From: Sipunculus nudus
Taxonomy: Eukaryota; Annelida; Sipuncula; Golfingiida; Sipunculidae
Assembly (NCBI GenBank): GCA_026874595.1
Contig: CM049307.1
Coordinates: 45,445,678-45,509,677 of the forward strand
DNA length: 64,000 nucleotides
Direction of reading: 5' to 3'
In this document: in pieces, positions 1-12,412 of the stretch
Position numbering within the stretch: position 1 is the stretch's first letter
How the letters are laid out: the number at the start of each line of letters is the position of its first letter
Notes under the pieces: model-generated
What the model saw: only the letters and a program-made list of their open reading frames with translations
What the model was told of the DNA's origin: nothing
The model's database searches: none
Position numbers and translations under genes: made by a program

Positions 1-2734
1 AGAATATAGGAGTGGAATTTCTAAAGCCTATAGAAATATTTGCACTTGTAAATACCAGTAGTTTAAATGCTACACGAATGAAACTGAAGTTGACTTCCTT
101 CTATCAATAATAAAATAATAAAATTCTTTAATTTAAACGGGAAATTTATAAGACATGTCAAAAATACAGTTGCAGATGACTTTTCAGTGCCAATTCTAAA
201 TCGATGACATTACGTAAGCCTTACTTATCCCGATAGTTTTTGTTTCGCTCAGGGATCATACACAGCAAAGGGTCCAAGACAATCAGTCGTTCATTTCCAA
301 ATGACTTGCAGCCGTGATCCTGATAGAAAAGCAGGAAATTACTGAAAAGTGGCTTTTCAGCACCTGCCCTCTCCTCAGTGAGATTACAATTTATCTTCCG
401 TCTGCTCCAGCTAACGAGCTTCTGATGTGCTTTTACCCATCAATAAGATCTATTTGTAGGCTGATTGAACAGTGCCACCAAGATTAAAAATCAGATGGCT
501 GCCTCAGTTTTCCAATACTAAGTAAATCACAACGTTTTGTCTCTCGCCTTGTTTGGTGAGGAGTCCGTTATCTTCTCAAAGATTTTGTTAGGACTGCGCT
601 TGCGAGAGTAGGTATAATGAACCAATAATCCTTGAGAGCTCAGCAGTAAAAATATGATCAATGTTAGTGATTAAGTATCTATCTTGATTTATAGAGGGAT
701 TAGGCCGGTTTTTACGAACGTTACATGAAAAGAGTCCTCTTCATTATTCATGAAACCGTCGTGTATAAATTGGCCAAGCTTAGTAATACAAACGTCTAAT
801 ATAAACGGCGCCAGCAATATATTACTGATTATGACAGTTATTCATTCATTACACTGATGATCGTACAGATGACAATGTTAATATGATGAAAAACCTTACG
901 AACCATAATTATCGATGGACATTAAAGTCACTTACAATACTAGTGGTCATTCCTCCTCAATACATCATTCTACTTGCCAGTTCAACAGTTACCATAACAC
1001 TTGTGTCCTTCAAAAACACGGTCACATCTGTCTGTAGCACTCAAGTTAATTTTTTTATCCTTCATATTTAACTTTTGTGAATAGATTTCCTGTCCAAACA
1101 TCTGACTTTTTTTCATATTCAACTCTGGACAAGATTTTCGGTAATAAGCTCTCTGAAATTTCATTGCCACGAGCTCACGATCTCTGAGCAAGTCGACGGC
1201 CGACCTTAGCGCTCCATATGAATGATTTTAGTATAACTTTCTTCCAGTTTTCATCTTTGAAAAAGAACTACTGTAAATTTTCAGATCCAGAAAAGGCAGC
1301 CATTCCGTTATCTGACACGTTTTCGATAATCTCCTGAGAATTTTATAAAAAAAAATAACCCAAAAGAGCACCGATCTCAAGTTAAGCAGATTCTCCGCTT
1401 TGTTTATATCCACGTGTTGATTACATGCGAGGGGCATAAAAAACGTTGCCGATCGTAAACCAAAGACGTCTGACGAAATCTGTCGCCAAATTATACGAAC
1501 CATAGATATGCAAATGACAAAAGATGGTGTTGCCTCATATGCTCTCACCAACAATCTCCATGCACGCGTTATTGGCCACCTCTGTAAGCATGTGAAATTT
1601 ATAATGAGGTTGGTCAAGGCTATAAAAGTAACTTTGAGCATGTTTTCTGAGTGTCCATAGTAGACACTGTATCTACATGAAGATAAACAAAGTATTTAAC
1701 ATTAAACCTTGTTTTCTTTTTGTCTTACAGGGATTATCACCGAGGGCAATGCTTAAGGTTCACTGAAATCTGCGAATAGAAGACTTATTTGCTGTAATTG
1801 ACGTTTTTGGGCGTGTTCTCAAAACAGCGTTATCCGTTCTAAAACCACCAAATACACCTCATATAGCCATAATTTCTCTCTGCAGATACATTCCCACCTT
1901 AAAACGTACTCTCTAAACTATTCAATGGACTTCTATTTTGTGTACAGTGTTAAAACCTGGATATCACAGGCTGTAAGTTATTATTATGGGTAAAACTCTA
2001 GTCCACATAATTTATGACCTTCCCTGATGACACTGATGTGCTCAAACTGTAGATCGACATTTGGAAGTATTTTCCCTATGTAAGGAATCCATGTTGGTGT
2101 ACTTTTTTAAAGGGCTGTGCCCTTTTAGAGGGATCTTTGAAAATCCCTAGCATGATCGAACATTAGGACTGAGAATCCTTGGAGGGTACAACTATCCTTA
2201 GCATCCCGATATGTTTAAGCCTGTCACATGTTAATATACATATTGCGTGAAAGATGATTTTTGGTCTGTGTTAATTAATTTTACTCCCTCTCCTGTTGGG
2301 CTAGAATAAAGTGTCAGGAATGAAATCAAATATCAGGACATAAAAACGGCGATAAGCCGAGACTTAACTGAAGGAGACTGTTATTTAACGAGAAGTCCGC
2401 GGCCGGCTTACCTTGGCTGAAATCTCCATATCGAAAAAAATTATTATCAGGAATGGAACTTTTGTTAACAAGTAAATATCACGGTTATTATTCTTTTAAT
2501 GGCAGTGAAACATAATTATAAAGTAAAGTCAGGTCCTTATACCCAACATGAGAAGAGGACAAATGTGTACAGTTTGTCCAGTGATATATCGTCCAGTGTT
2601 TTGAAGTTAACATCATGGTTGTTAATGAAATATTTCAAGAAACATTTTTATATAATAAAGCACTCCTTAAAACACAAAAAAAAAACAACATGGCGACACC
2701 TTTATAAACTAAAGTTATTCCCTTGAAGCTTTCA
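1..2734. other. AT-rich non-coding stretch
   Basis: No credible coding region was found. The short open frames here have no recognisable domain and no convincing splice borders. Around 1395-1450 there is weak similarity to the start of repeat family C (a TTTATATCCACGTGTTGAT-like string), so part of this stretch may be an old, eroded copy. No structured RNA or array was seen. Confidence 0.5.
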
Positions 2735-3100
2735 TTTAAATAAGCCAAGACACGTGGATGTCACTGCACACAGGCTGCTTGTTTTGTTTATATCAACGTG
2801 TTGATCATATATTGGGGCCCGCCAAAATAAACAAAACAAATTCAACAAGGGCATCTGGCAGCAAGTCAGATAAGCCAGAGCTTTGCAAATGGCACTTCGC
2901 AACAAGTAACCTTTCTACCTCCGTATATATGCAACCTACCACACCTTACATGTGTTTTTCCCGTTTATCAACATTGCAAACGTAAAGTTGATAAACAAGT
3001 TCACACATCTTTTACGAAGCCCTTTTAAGAACTTTTCACGACCAAAATTATCCTTAGATCATTAATAATACACAGAAGAAGCCAGAAATCACATATATTT
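2735..3100 (+). repeat. Interspersed repeat family C, copy 1
   Basis: This stretch aligns by eye with 59960-60335 in the same orientation. Shared blocks include a TTTATATC(A/C)ACGT string, GGGGCCCGCCAAAATA versus GGAGCCCGCTAAAATA, a TTCAACAA..CATCTGGC block, TTTCTACCTCC-like text and a final AGAAGCCAGAAATCACATA block. Identity is moderate, with indels, as expected for an old dispersed repeat. No terminal repeats or coding capacity were found, so the class is unknown. The 75-residue open frame inside is incidental. Confidence 0.55.
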
Positions 3101-4002
3101 TTTCAAAAGGTAGGTGATTGGGCACTATATTAAGGTTTGGAAAGGAGACAAATTTGTCCAAATATATACCGTCCCAGACACCAGTAAAACGATGGAGAGA
3201 GTCGTTTGTTGTCTATACATGTACAGAACAAACAACGTTTCTCAATCAAAAGCCGGCAGACAGCTAGAGCGTTAAAATATGACCACAAGTGAGGACACGC
3301 TGTTGGTCAATAAGCCAAAACATAGCCGTCAAGTTTCGCCTCCGCCTCTGTCATTAAAAACTAGTTCGTGCAAGGAAAGCTGTCATATAGTCAGCACGCA
3401 TGATAAAAAGTTAGCGGAAAACCAGTCTATAAGTGTTTGACATTGCAAATATCGGTCATAAAAGAATAGAGAATATTTTTATCCAACAAGCTGAATCGTG
3501 TTTTTAAATAATCATTCGTGGGTGATTATAAAGCCATGTCTCAAGTGGGGTGATAAACCGAGAGAAGGTAATGGTTGAACCTGCTAATAATCCGCATCTT
3601 GCCTCCAAGAAATGGACATGTCTTTCATGATTTGTTTACAGCTCCCATGGCAACGACATAAACAGTCTCATAAAGCGATTCCTCCATGTCCCCGGCAGAT
3701 GAAAGAAATATTGATGAATAGGCTGAAAATTGTTTCTCTCTGCGTCACGTGACTTTATCGCTCAGGTAGGGAGCTTTGCCTTTTCTTCATGACCTACGTC
3801 ATTGTGTCTTTATCATTTACAGGCCAACCTCACTGCAGAATTAAATGATATTGATCATCCCATGTATGTCAAGTCATCCAAGGTTTATGAATTAAAATCT
3901 GAATTTCTAAAAATAGACTTTATTCAATTACATGAATTCCACCTCTAATGTATCATATCATATTAAAGTTTATATATCATATGACGAATCATATAATATA
4001 TA

Positions 4003-4005
<3 letters not shown>
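3101..4005. other. Non-coding stretch, nothing recognised
   Basis: AT-rich sequence without open frames of interest. A short tract at 3141-3175 (GGAGACAAATTTGTCC with neighbours) resembles 2556-2590, which may reflect an old internal duplication. No gene or RNA was seen. Confidence 0.4.

Positions 4006-4049
<44 letters not shown>
4006..4049. repeat. (TA)n microsatellite
   Basis: Uninterrupted TA dinucleotide tract of about 44 bp. The IYIYIY peptide on the reverse strand comes only from this tract. Confidence 0.95.
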
Positions 4050-4052
<3 letters not shown>

Positions 4053-4566
4053 ATAAGACGCCTTTCAATCGCAAAACAAGATTTAAGGTCTTCCTAATAT
4101 AATTCTTAACCAAATTAGCCGTTTTAGATTGAATTATCCCACCATATACAGTATACCTGGATTTTGCCAAGTTTAACATTTATCGATTCTTATTCTAACA
4201 TACCGTTAAACCCAAACATTAAGAATTGGCCTGGCTTTTTATGGACCCGGTCCATCTACATGCCATGCAATTAATAATAATAAACGGAAACATGGCATTT
4301 TAAATTTTTTAGTATATTAGTTATGCATTTGTACTTTCACTCTTGTCGCAAGGGATATCCAAAAAGTGAAATTGAGAAGTCTGACTTGCTACAAAGATAG
4401 ATCAAGTGTCGCTTGTCGCTTGCACCTCCATTCAGTGCAGTCACATATATACACAAGCAAGACGAACGGTTCACCAATTCCATTCCTAAGTGAAACTATA
4501 TAAATACTCTGACACACACACAAGAGACTCATAGACATGATGCATAATCACGTGGAGGTAAGGCAA

Positions 4567-5190
4567 AAGAAACAAGTGGCCCATGGGCCATAACGCTCAC
4601 CTGAATTTATCATACAGGTGATGCATACAGGTGGTTAATGTTATGATTTGGTGAAAAATATTTGTTAAGAAACCTTGAACAATGGACAGAATGCTCAAAA
4701 TCAGGCATTTTGTCCATAGGCCTTATAAAATAGGATACAGTGACATTATTTAGGGTTTCCGAGGTTTTACCAAGAACTCCCTAAATGCTAAGTTCTATGT
4801 CTAACTGCTTCAATATATGACCATCCAACTTATCTGGTGCTAAATGCTCGCATAATATGAGTCACAGTGACCTTATTAAGGGTTTCTAAGACGATTTTAC
4901 AGGGCCCTCCCTGGATCTTCATTAAATTAGAAGTTTTTAGATCCAACTGTTACCATCTGTCTGAGTAATAGGGTGCTAAAATTATGTTCTGTCACATAGC
5001 TCACGATGACCTTGTTTAGGTTGTCCAAGGAGACATTACAATCATGTTTCTGGAACCAATATTTAAAATAATGACCACGTCTTGTGCCGTCTTGTACAAG
5101 TTGTGCCGTATTAACGGCCGGACAGACACCGGACAAAGGGTGAACGCTATAGCTTAGATGACTTACCGTCAGCTTAGCTATATAAATATG
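4567..5190 (+). repeat. Interspersed repeat family F, copy 1 (both ends visible)
   Basis: The copy opens with the palindrome-like GTGGCCCATGGGCC followed by ATAACGCTCACCTG. It contains diverged internal monomers (a block meaning roughly 'tracked CACAGTGACCTTATTTAGG', then a 'GGAGACATTACA' block, then 'TGTGCCGT'). It ends with a GGCCGGACAGACACCGGAC tract and GTGAACGCTATAGC. The two ends carry imperfect inverted repeats: ATAACGCTCACC at the start against ATAGCGTTCACC in reverse at the end. Relatives are at 30235-30835 (+), 43235-44450 (-) and 62515-63560 (+). There is no coding capacity. The class is uncertain: it may be a non-autonomous element with an internal tandem core. Confidence 0.6.
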
Positions 5191-6519
5191 TTCTCAACAA
5201 ATTCTAATAAAATCTGTGATTTAGTTTGTTAACCTTTCTATTATCAATTTTCGATACGAAATCCATATGATCAGAGGACAAGATGATAAAACAGAACAGT
5301 ATTGCTGAACAGGTATACGTACATTACAAATAAAACGAAATTTAATCAAAATTTTATTATTTTATTGAGAAAAAGTCCTATCGGCAAATATCTACTGAAA
5401 ACATAATCAAAACTTTAGACACTGGCAGTACCTGCAAAACCACCTTCTATATGGCCTAAACTTATCTGACAGGTATTAGGAGCGTGGGGAATTCGATGTC
5501 TTAATGTGCGCCAGTATCATTACCCTCCGGTACAATCACAAACATACACTGACACACGGAATCCGAAACATTTTAGTCGCCTGTCACTGCACGTGACATG
5601 ATGAACACCACATGCAGTAAATCCTCTCTGACAGGCGATACTAGCGTGGAGACTTAGGAGACTCAAAGTCCCAAGTTCTACCCCAGTGGGTTTTCCGTGG
5701 ACCCCTCAAACGGATTGGTCCTTCGTCACATATAGGATTACACTGGATGCGCTTAACCCATGATTTATTGATTCGAGTACAACCAATCTTACTATCCGGA
5801 ACGTTAGTCAGAAAATTATAATGGGTTGAATTCGGAATTCCTTAGATATTTATGCATCTGCTATGTTCAAATACTATGAATGATCCTGATATTAATAAAT
5901 ACAATCCAATCAACCGGCCGTTGAGGATGATTTCTGGATATCAAACATACAGTTCAGTCTAACTTAAAGTTAACTTGGACGTTATATACTATAAATTTAG
6001 GATTAGGGCGTGGTCAAAAAAGCGTTATTTCGTTTTTTACTTTGTTGATACACGTACCCTTGCAACAAAACTCTTCTTCTGTGCTGAATAATCCTTGATT
6101 CTATACCTAATGCATAATCACGCGCGCGCGCGTGTGAATTAATTTAAAACTGCTTGTACTCAGTTATTCAGCTAATATGAGTGGGTTTTTTTTATTTGCA
6201 AAATATTCAAACGTGTACTTTCAAATTCATTCAAGACGAATAAAAAAATATAAAAATACCCATGAATTTTGCAGTGGACGGCCAGAAAGAAAGTAGTGGG
6301 TGTTTGTATTAATGTTAATTTACCAGGTGTTTACAGAGCGGCGACAGATCAATCATGGACTAACAATTACCACGACATGGTCAATTCATCACTCGCCGAA
6401 ACCACAAGTTTTACCAGAATTCAGGGGGCCAGCTTTGGGTTATGTGGAAAGAAGTAGGTGAAATATAATAAGTATAATAAAAAGCTATATTAATAATTAT
6501 AATAATTAACATTAGCATT

Positions 6520-6521
<2 letters not shown>
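5191..6521. other. Non-coding stretch with a short alternating CG tract
   Basis: AT-rich DNA without supported genes. At 6119-6136 an alternating purine-pyrimidine tract, CACGCGCGCGCGCGTGTG, could adopt Z-DNA. The frame at 6269-6457 has no recognisable protein and no splice context. Confidence 0.4.

Positions 6522-6581
<60 letters not shown>
6522..6581. repeat. (AT)n microsatellite
   Basis: About 60 bp of pure AT dinucleotide repeat. Confidence 0.95.
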
Positions 6582-6582
<1 letters not shown>

Positions 6583-7273
6583 CAATTAGATTGAATAAAC
6601 CCAATTAATACAACAGATATATGTGAAAATGATTCGTAATTAGATTTATATAATTAAAGAGTCTCTATTAGCATTTTTTTATTTATCTTTATTAACTTTT
6701 ATTCTATTTTTATTTCACGTTATAAATGCATTGTGGATACCTACAGAATACTACATATACCATTTTCATGGTCATGTAACAAAGCAAGATAGTACGATAA
6801 AAGTACAATATGTAGAGTATAAGTACAATACAAGGAAACGACAAGGCCTAACATGTATATATAACGGTTTTTATCAGGATAGTGTTAACTAACATGACAC
6901 ATGAACAAATAAAAATTTTTTGAACTATACAGTGAAACCGGTGCAATAAGACCACTCTTGGGACTAGCCAAAAGTGGTTGTAATTCACAGGATGTCTTAT
7001 TAGACAGGTCAGTTATAACAATGTGAATGTGACCGGTTTAGTCAAGCGTGGTATTAAAAGAAAATCTCAATCAGAATATCTCAGTCGCATGATTGTAAAG
7101 CTGAGTGGTCACAGAAGACTATACGTAAATACAGGCTACAAGTTCCTCGTCTCCCCCCCCCCCCACCCCAGAACAATATTTAAGTTTGAGAAAATTTTCA
7201 ATTTGCATCTACTGGTTGAAGAAACAATGATTTCAAATCGCATAGGAAAAAATATGTTTGGATTACGTTAATT

Positions 7274-7276
<3 letters not shown>

Positions 7277-7310
<34 letters not shown>

Positions 7311-7313
7311 ATA

Positions 7314-7360
<47 letters not shown>
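7277..7360. repeat. (AT)n microsatellite with two GT interruptions
   Basis: About 84 bp of AT repeat broken by TGTGTA and TGTA near 7307-7320. A C12 run lies just upstream at 7153-7164. Confidence 0.9.
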
Positions 7361-7363
<3 letters not shown>

Positions 7364-9713
7364 CAAAGGGATCACTTGACTGTGTCTATAAAATGTGATG
7401 TAAATGAATACCCTGACATGTATCCAAAGGCATCCAATATCCACCAACATATATTGACTTGAGAAGCGTTTGCTGAAACCTGATTGGCTGATCGTTTGTG
7501 ACGACTTTTTTCTGGACGATATTACTGCAATCCCTCAAGAGGTCTGCAGGATCTTGTCACGGCTTCTCATCTTCAGAGAAAACTCAGTATACTTTGGTTG
7601 TTAATCTATAAACACAGGTTGTCCGCAGTCTCTGACAAGTGGACATCAAGTTTATTGCTAACATACCTTAGATACGGTAAACAGTTTGGGACCCTGTCAG
7701 GTAGTGTTTTGTTAGCACGATAGCCGTTAACAGTGTGCTCACATAAAATGACACAAGCTCGAAAAAGTTTAAAATTACTATCACCTGGCGAATACAGGAT
7801 GTCACTATGAACACCTTTGTATGTCCAGATCCAATTCCAAACAAGTTCTCCGGGTTAATTGCACTGAAGAAAATATGATTTCTTCCCTAAATGTTATTTT
7901 ATCTTGTGCTTGAAAAACAGATGCAGCTGCTCCCTTGTTGCAATCTCTACTTTATGCTGTAGAGAATATGCTTTTACGGTAAGACTGCATAATATTTTCA
8001 ATAAATTAATTAATTAATTGACTTGTGACGTTTTGATATGCCTGGTGCTTTGCATTTCAGTTTGGGTTTTGTTAATTTTTGCTTATAAAAAATTATTATT
8101 CTTTTTTATTTCATTCTTTATACAACTATGGATATAATATGTATGTAATGTATGATTATGGTCTAAAATAAAAAATGTATGTATATAAGTATGCACTATA
8201 TTTCTTCAGAAACGAACTATACTAATATCCGAAAGGAACCTTAATCTTTTGTTCAACTAATGTTTCTATTGCGCACAGATGCATTTCGGACCTTCACTGT
8301 TTGACCATATTGCTACTGTTATGCCCTGGATGGCACCGGTTGGGACCCTTATCTTTACATCTTTAATAGGGCTGGCGGTATTTTTAGAGACTGAATGGCA
8401 GTTTCAAGTCCAAGATTAAACTCAAGAAAGCAATCTGTTCTGAAACTATTACTTTGACGTCACGAAAGACTGCGTCTCTAGATTTACGATAATTTTCTGA
8501 ACTCATGTTTGATGATAAAAACATTATTTCTCTAGACCTTGTCTTAACTTTGTGATTAATTTTCTTTTTGTTTAATTCGAATCTTAATTGGTTTTCTTAA
8601 GTATGAATTGAATAGACTGATCTATATGCTGGATGAATAGTTCAATACATTCGTTCCGGTTTGATGAGGTAAAAAGTACGAAACTAATCATTCTGATCAG
8701 GCGAATGTACATACATCAGACCATAAAAACTCAAAAGTTATACCCTAATTAAAATTATCTTGATTTAATTTTACTTGCTTTGTGATATTGTGTTCCGACT
8801 TCGTTAGATATGATTACTTGAGAAGATTTAAGGCCTTACAGAAGAGCAAGTTATACTTGGGAAAATGACTTTGACAAAAGGAATCCTAATAACCCCGTAA
8901 AACGAGAATTTGCTAGTAATACTAATGTGAAAAGGGAAATGATCAGTATTTGCATTTTTTACTGAGTTGCCGGGTATCAGGAGTATTTTCGTATTTTCCA
9001 TTAACATTCATTGTTATATACACGATTTACGCCTGACTGGGTACATCCATGTCGTACGTGGCGTCAGTGTGTTTGAGTGTAAATTTTCAGGTTACCTACA
9101 GATGAATGCCAGACGATTTACGCAGACATGGTATAAAACATTACTACAGTAACAAGCAGTCACAAATCGTCTGGCTGTGGACGTTAGTGAGCCAGCACCG
9201 AACACACACTTTTCAGATTGCATTATCGTGCGTGCTCACCCATTTCACGTTCAATTAAATCCTTGTTTTTGCAGTTATACTCGTGACGCATTAGATCAAG
9301 GTTTCCAATAAGTAAGTTCAACCTACAAAGCACCCCCTTTATTATGGCTGATACAAAGTGACATATGGCAGGTTAAGTATCAAACACAATACTGTTTACA
9401 AAGGAAAAACATGTTATATGATATCATACAGGAAGTTTCTTTGTAAATTTAACATAAATGACACAGTATATTTATTAAGGAGGAAAAACATAATCTACAG
9501 TTATCAACAAAAGATTTACATTCTGAAAACCTTTCAATTTATGATTCACTAAAAAAAGGCGGGTTTTATTTCATTTTCTGTTAGTTGCAGTAAATGCCTG
9601 AAGAAATATCCTGTTTTTCAACAGGTTCGGCTTTTGACCCATTTACATCTTTAAATTAAAAAAGTCACATGCCCCATTGACCATTGGTAAAGTTTTGACT
9701 ACGCACGTTGTCA
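7361..9713. other. Non-coding stretch
   Basis: No supported gene. The stretch is AT-rich with short, unrelated open frames. The one structured element is the inverted repeat at 9108-9175, listed separately. Confidence 0.4.
9108..9175. repeat. 12-bp perfect inverted repeat (hairpin)
   Basis: GCCAGACGATTT at 9108-9119 is matched exactly by AAATCGTCTGGC at 9164-9175, leaving a 44-base loop. It could be a small cruciform or the remnant ends of a miniature element. No flanking target duplication was seen. Confidence 0.6.
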
Positions 9714-10181
9714 TTTAAAGGGACATAATCAAGAACATGCCTACACTTCACACTATCAGTTCAGTTTTCCTTTATACAAAAGTAGTCCAGCAAAACCATC
9801 ACACACAGTCTCAGTACCTCGCATACGGCTGTTTAACACCTTTTTGTTGCTCTACATGTTGATAAACACTATCCACGTGTGTCTGTTTACCATCACAAGG
9901 CCAGGTTACCGGAAGTTGATGTTTCAGCCGGCGGGAATATGTATTAATTTTTTTTTTGGCCAAGTCAGTCAAGGCATCTCCCGATTGTTGCGGCCCGTCG
10001 ATGAGCGCGCTGTGTTTATGTTAACACCTGTTATCGCGCCCGGTCCACTGCTTTTAACTCTCTTTACAGGAGTAAGCAAACGGTTTCAGGGCAATATTTT
10101 GGCAGGTGCAAATTTATTTGAAAGAAAAAAACTATTTGTCGTGTTAATTTAATATACTTTATAGATGATTGGGCCCCTTTA
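9714..10181 (+). mobile_element. MITE-like repeat family A, copy 1
   Basis: The copy opens with TTTAAAGGGACATAATCA and ends with ATGATTGGGCCCCTTTA, whose reverse complement begins TAAAGGGGCCCAATCAT, giving imperfect terminal inverted repeats. The interior shares long blocks with 38937-39541 (+) and 29530-30142 (-), such as CACTATCAGTTCAGTTTT, CGCGCTGTGTTTATGTT and TATCGCGCCCGGTCCACT. Compared with the other copies, a central section is missing. There is no transposase coding. The target duplication could not be resolved. Confidence 0.65.
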
Positions 10182-10260
10182 CAGTTAATTCTAGAATGTT
10201 AGACAGTTTGTTTCAACATTAAATGTAATATTCTCCTCCGCTTTTGTGGTATCACAGTTG

Positions 10261-10326
<66 letters not shown>

Positions 10327-10329
10327 ATA
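10261..10329. repeat. (AT)n microsatellite
   Basis: About 69 bp of TA repeat with one TTTA interruption, lying 80 bp beyond the end of the family A copy. Confidence 0.95.
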
Positions 10330-10599
10330 CACAGGGCTTCAGGAACGCGGGAGTAAGCTTCCTATAGGACGCGCGGATTTGTGACTTTAGGACCTTGTAC
10401 CTTTCCCACATCATTACCGGCTGCCTGAAATGAACCCGTCAGTGGTGTAAACACCGCGCTGATAACTTCGGCTTACATTTCGCTATAAACACATATTCAT
10501 ACAATGACACGATTTCTTATCATATAATGATATGATTAATTCATAAAATATGATAAAGATTCAAAAGATGTACATAATTGCAATATGTCTGTAAAATAG

Positions 10600-10910
10600 C
10601 ATTAGTCCAGGATTTCAACTTCTTGATTAATGGCAAGAATAAATGTGCATAGCGAAATTTGCTTAATACAGTGCTGAGTAATGCATGATGTCTTGCGGTC
10701 ATCATAGTACAGGACATTGGGTACTGGTATGATGGCCTTTTGCACCATGGTGACTAAGTACTTCCTATTCATGACAATAACAAAATATATAATTCTTTCC
10801 ATTTGAGTTCGATACCTTGCACTGTACAGAAGAATGGTTTTTAGCTCTGCTAATAAGGAACTGATCAAGTGTTGCTTCGTGGAAAAGGGACGGAGAGGGG
10901 CACGCATCAC
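10600..10910 (+). repeat. Interspersed repeat family D, copy 1
   Basis: The block beginning AGGATTTCAACTTCTTGATT, followed by GCAAGAATAAATGTGCATAG and TTGGGTACTGGTATGATGG, matches 34544-34772 in the same orientation and 11229-11510 in reverse. Identity is strong in the first 140 bp and weak afterwards. There are no long open frames and no terminal repeats. The class is unknown. Confidence 0.55.
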
Positions 10911-11228
10911 AAAAGAATTGTCAGGGTGAGGGGGTGGAATCTACGTTCTTTGAATAGGGTAATCACACTTTGAGAGAACTTTTTCAGTTGATCGGCAAGC
11001 TAGGAGTGGCAGGCCAAGGACTGCAAGAAGTAAAGCGAACAAGAATTAAACACTGAAGAGAACATTCGTTTTCAAGAGGACAATCCAGGTATACACAACA
11101 GTCCCAGAGGAAATTTCTCAGTAACTTAGGGATAAGTCAAACATAAGTACAAAGATTGACAAAAAAAAACTAAAATCTTTTGATGACAAACTATTATTGA
11201 CAAACTTAATAACAAACACTTGCTGATA

Positions 11229-11510
11229 AGGCCATCACACCTGTACCCAATGATCTGCATCACCCCGGGCGACACTTGACACCGACCGCAAGGTACAACA
11301 TGCATTACCCAGCACTGGATATAACAAATTACACTATGCAAATGTATTCTTGTCATAAATCAGGAAGTGGAATTTCTAGACCAATGAAAGTTTAGAAACA
11401 TGTTCAAATTATAAACATCTTTCCACACATAAATTACCAACAACTTACATCCAGTATTTCTAAAATTATAAACCCCTAAAGTTCGGGACGTTTTTATCTG
11501 AATCCCCCTA
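11229..11510 (-). repeat. Interspersed repeat family D, copy 2 (inverted)
   Basis: Read on the minus strand, this carries CGTCCCGAACTTTAGGGG, CATTGGTCTAG, ACTTCCTGATTTATGACAAG and TTGGGTACAGGTGTGATGG, the same order as the copies at 10600 and 34544. With copy 1 it forms a loose inverted pair about 0.5 kb apart. Confidence 0.6.
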
Positions 11511-12408
11511 TATATCTAATTCGTTTAACTTCTTTTCCTAATAGTAATAGAGTAGAGAGGGGCCTGTAAGATAGTGGTGCCCGCACTATTATATGTACTT
11601 TCACCAGATCTTTACATGTTTATCTAAACCATCGCCGGTAAATCAGGTCTATATCAGGGTATATCGAAATAGAGTCAGAGAAGTCTAATAATAAGCTGCA
11701 GTATTAACCGAGGATACAGAATGAGATGGGCTTTATAATCTATGTGTAATTTAACTGGGAAGGGGCGATGGTTAAGATATGTGTAAGCAATTCGCGGAAA
11801 AGCACATAGAAACCCGAATGGAAACTATTAATACTAATCAGTGATCGATGACGCTCACCGAGCGAGTCATAAATAATAGATACGCAATATTTCATGCCAA
11901 GTCAAATTAATCTGGACAGAGATTAAATTGACTGACGCAGGGTGGGTTTTTGCAACATGGCCTTAAGTAATGCCGGAAAAAATACAGGGGTCCCCTTTTA
12001 GACGTAACATATGTAGTTATGGCCAACGATGGCGGATTTCTTTTGTACACTGGGTGATACACTGTTTTGTCTGAAATAAATAGTTTTTACCTTATGTTTA
12101 ATCCGTTTTAGGAATGCTTGTGGTATACGCTGCATGAGAATTTTCTTTGCTCCAACTGATTATCTGCAGTCTGTTAATCCAATTTATCAGAATCGATGTG
12201 TGAGGTGTCATGTCGTTTCATCTAAAATACGCCTATCCCGTTTATCTCGGGCGGCCAGGTCTGTAATTGCAATCACTTAAACTGATTAATTCCACAGCAG
12301 AGGAAGGATAGGGAAAAATAAGGAAAGATAGCTGACTTATTAGCAGACACGTCGCTTATCATGTGCTGAATTCGCGGCTTGGTCATTCGCACGTAAAATT
12401 GTATTTGA

Positions 12409-12412
<4 letters not shown>
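11511..12412. other. Non-coding stretch
   Basis: No gene or repeat family was recognised. Open frames are short and unsupported. Confidence 0.4.
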
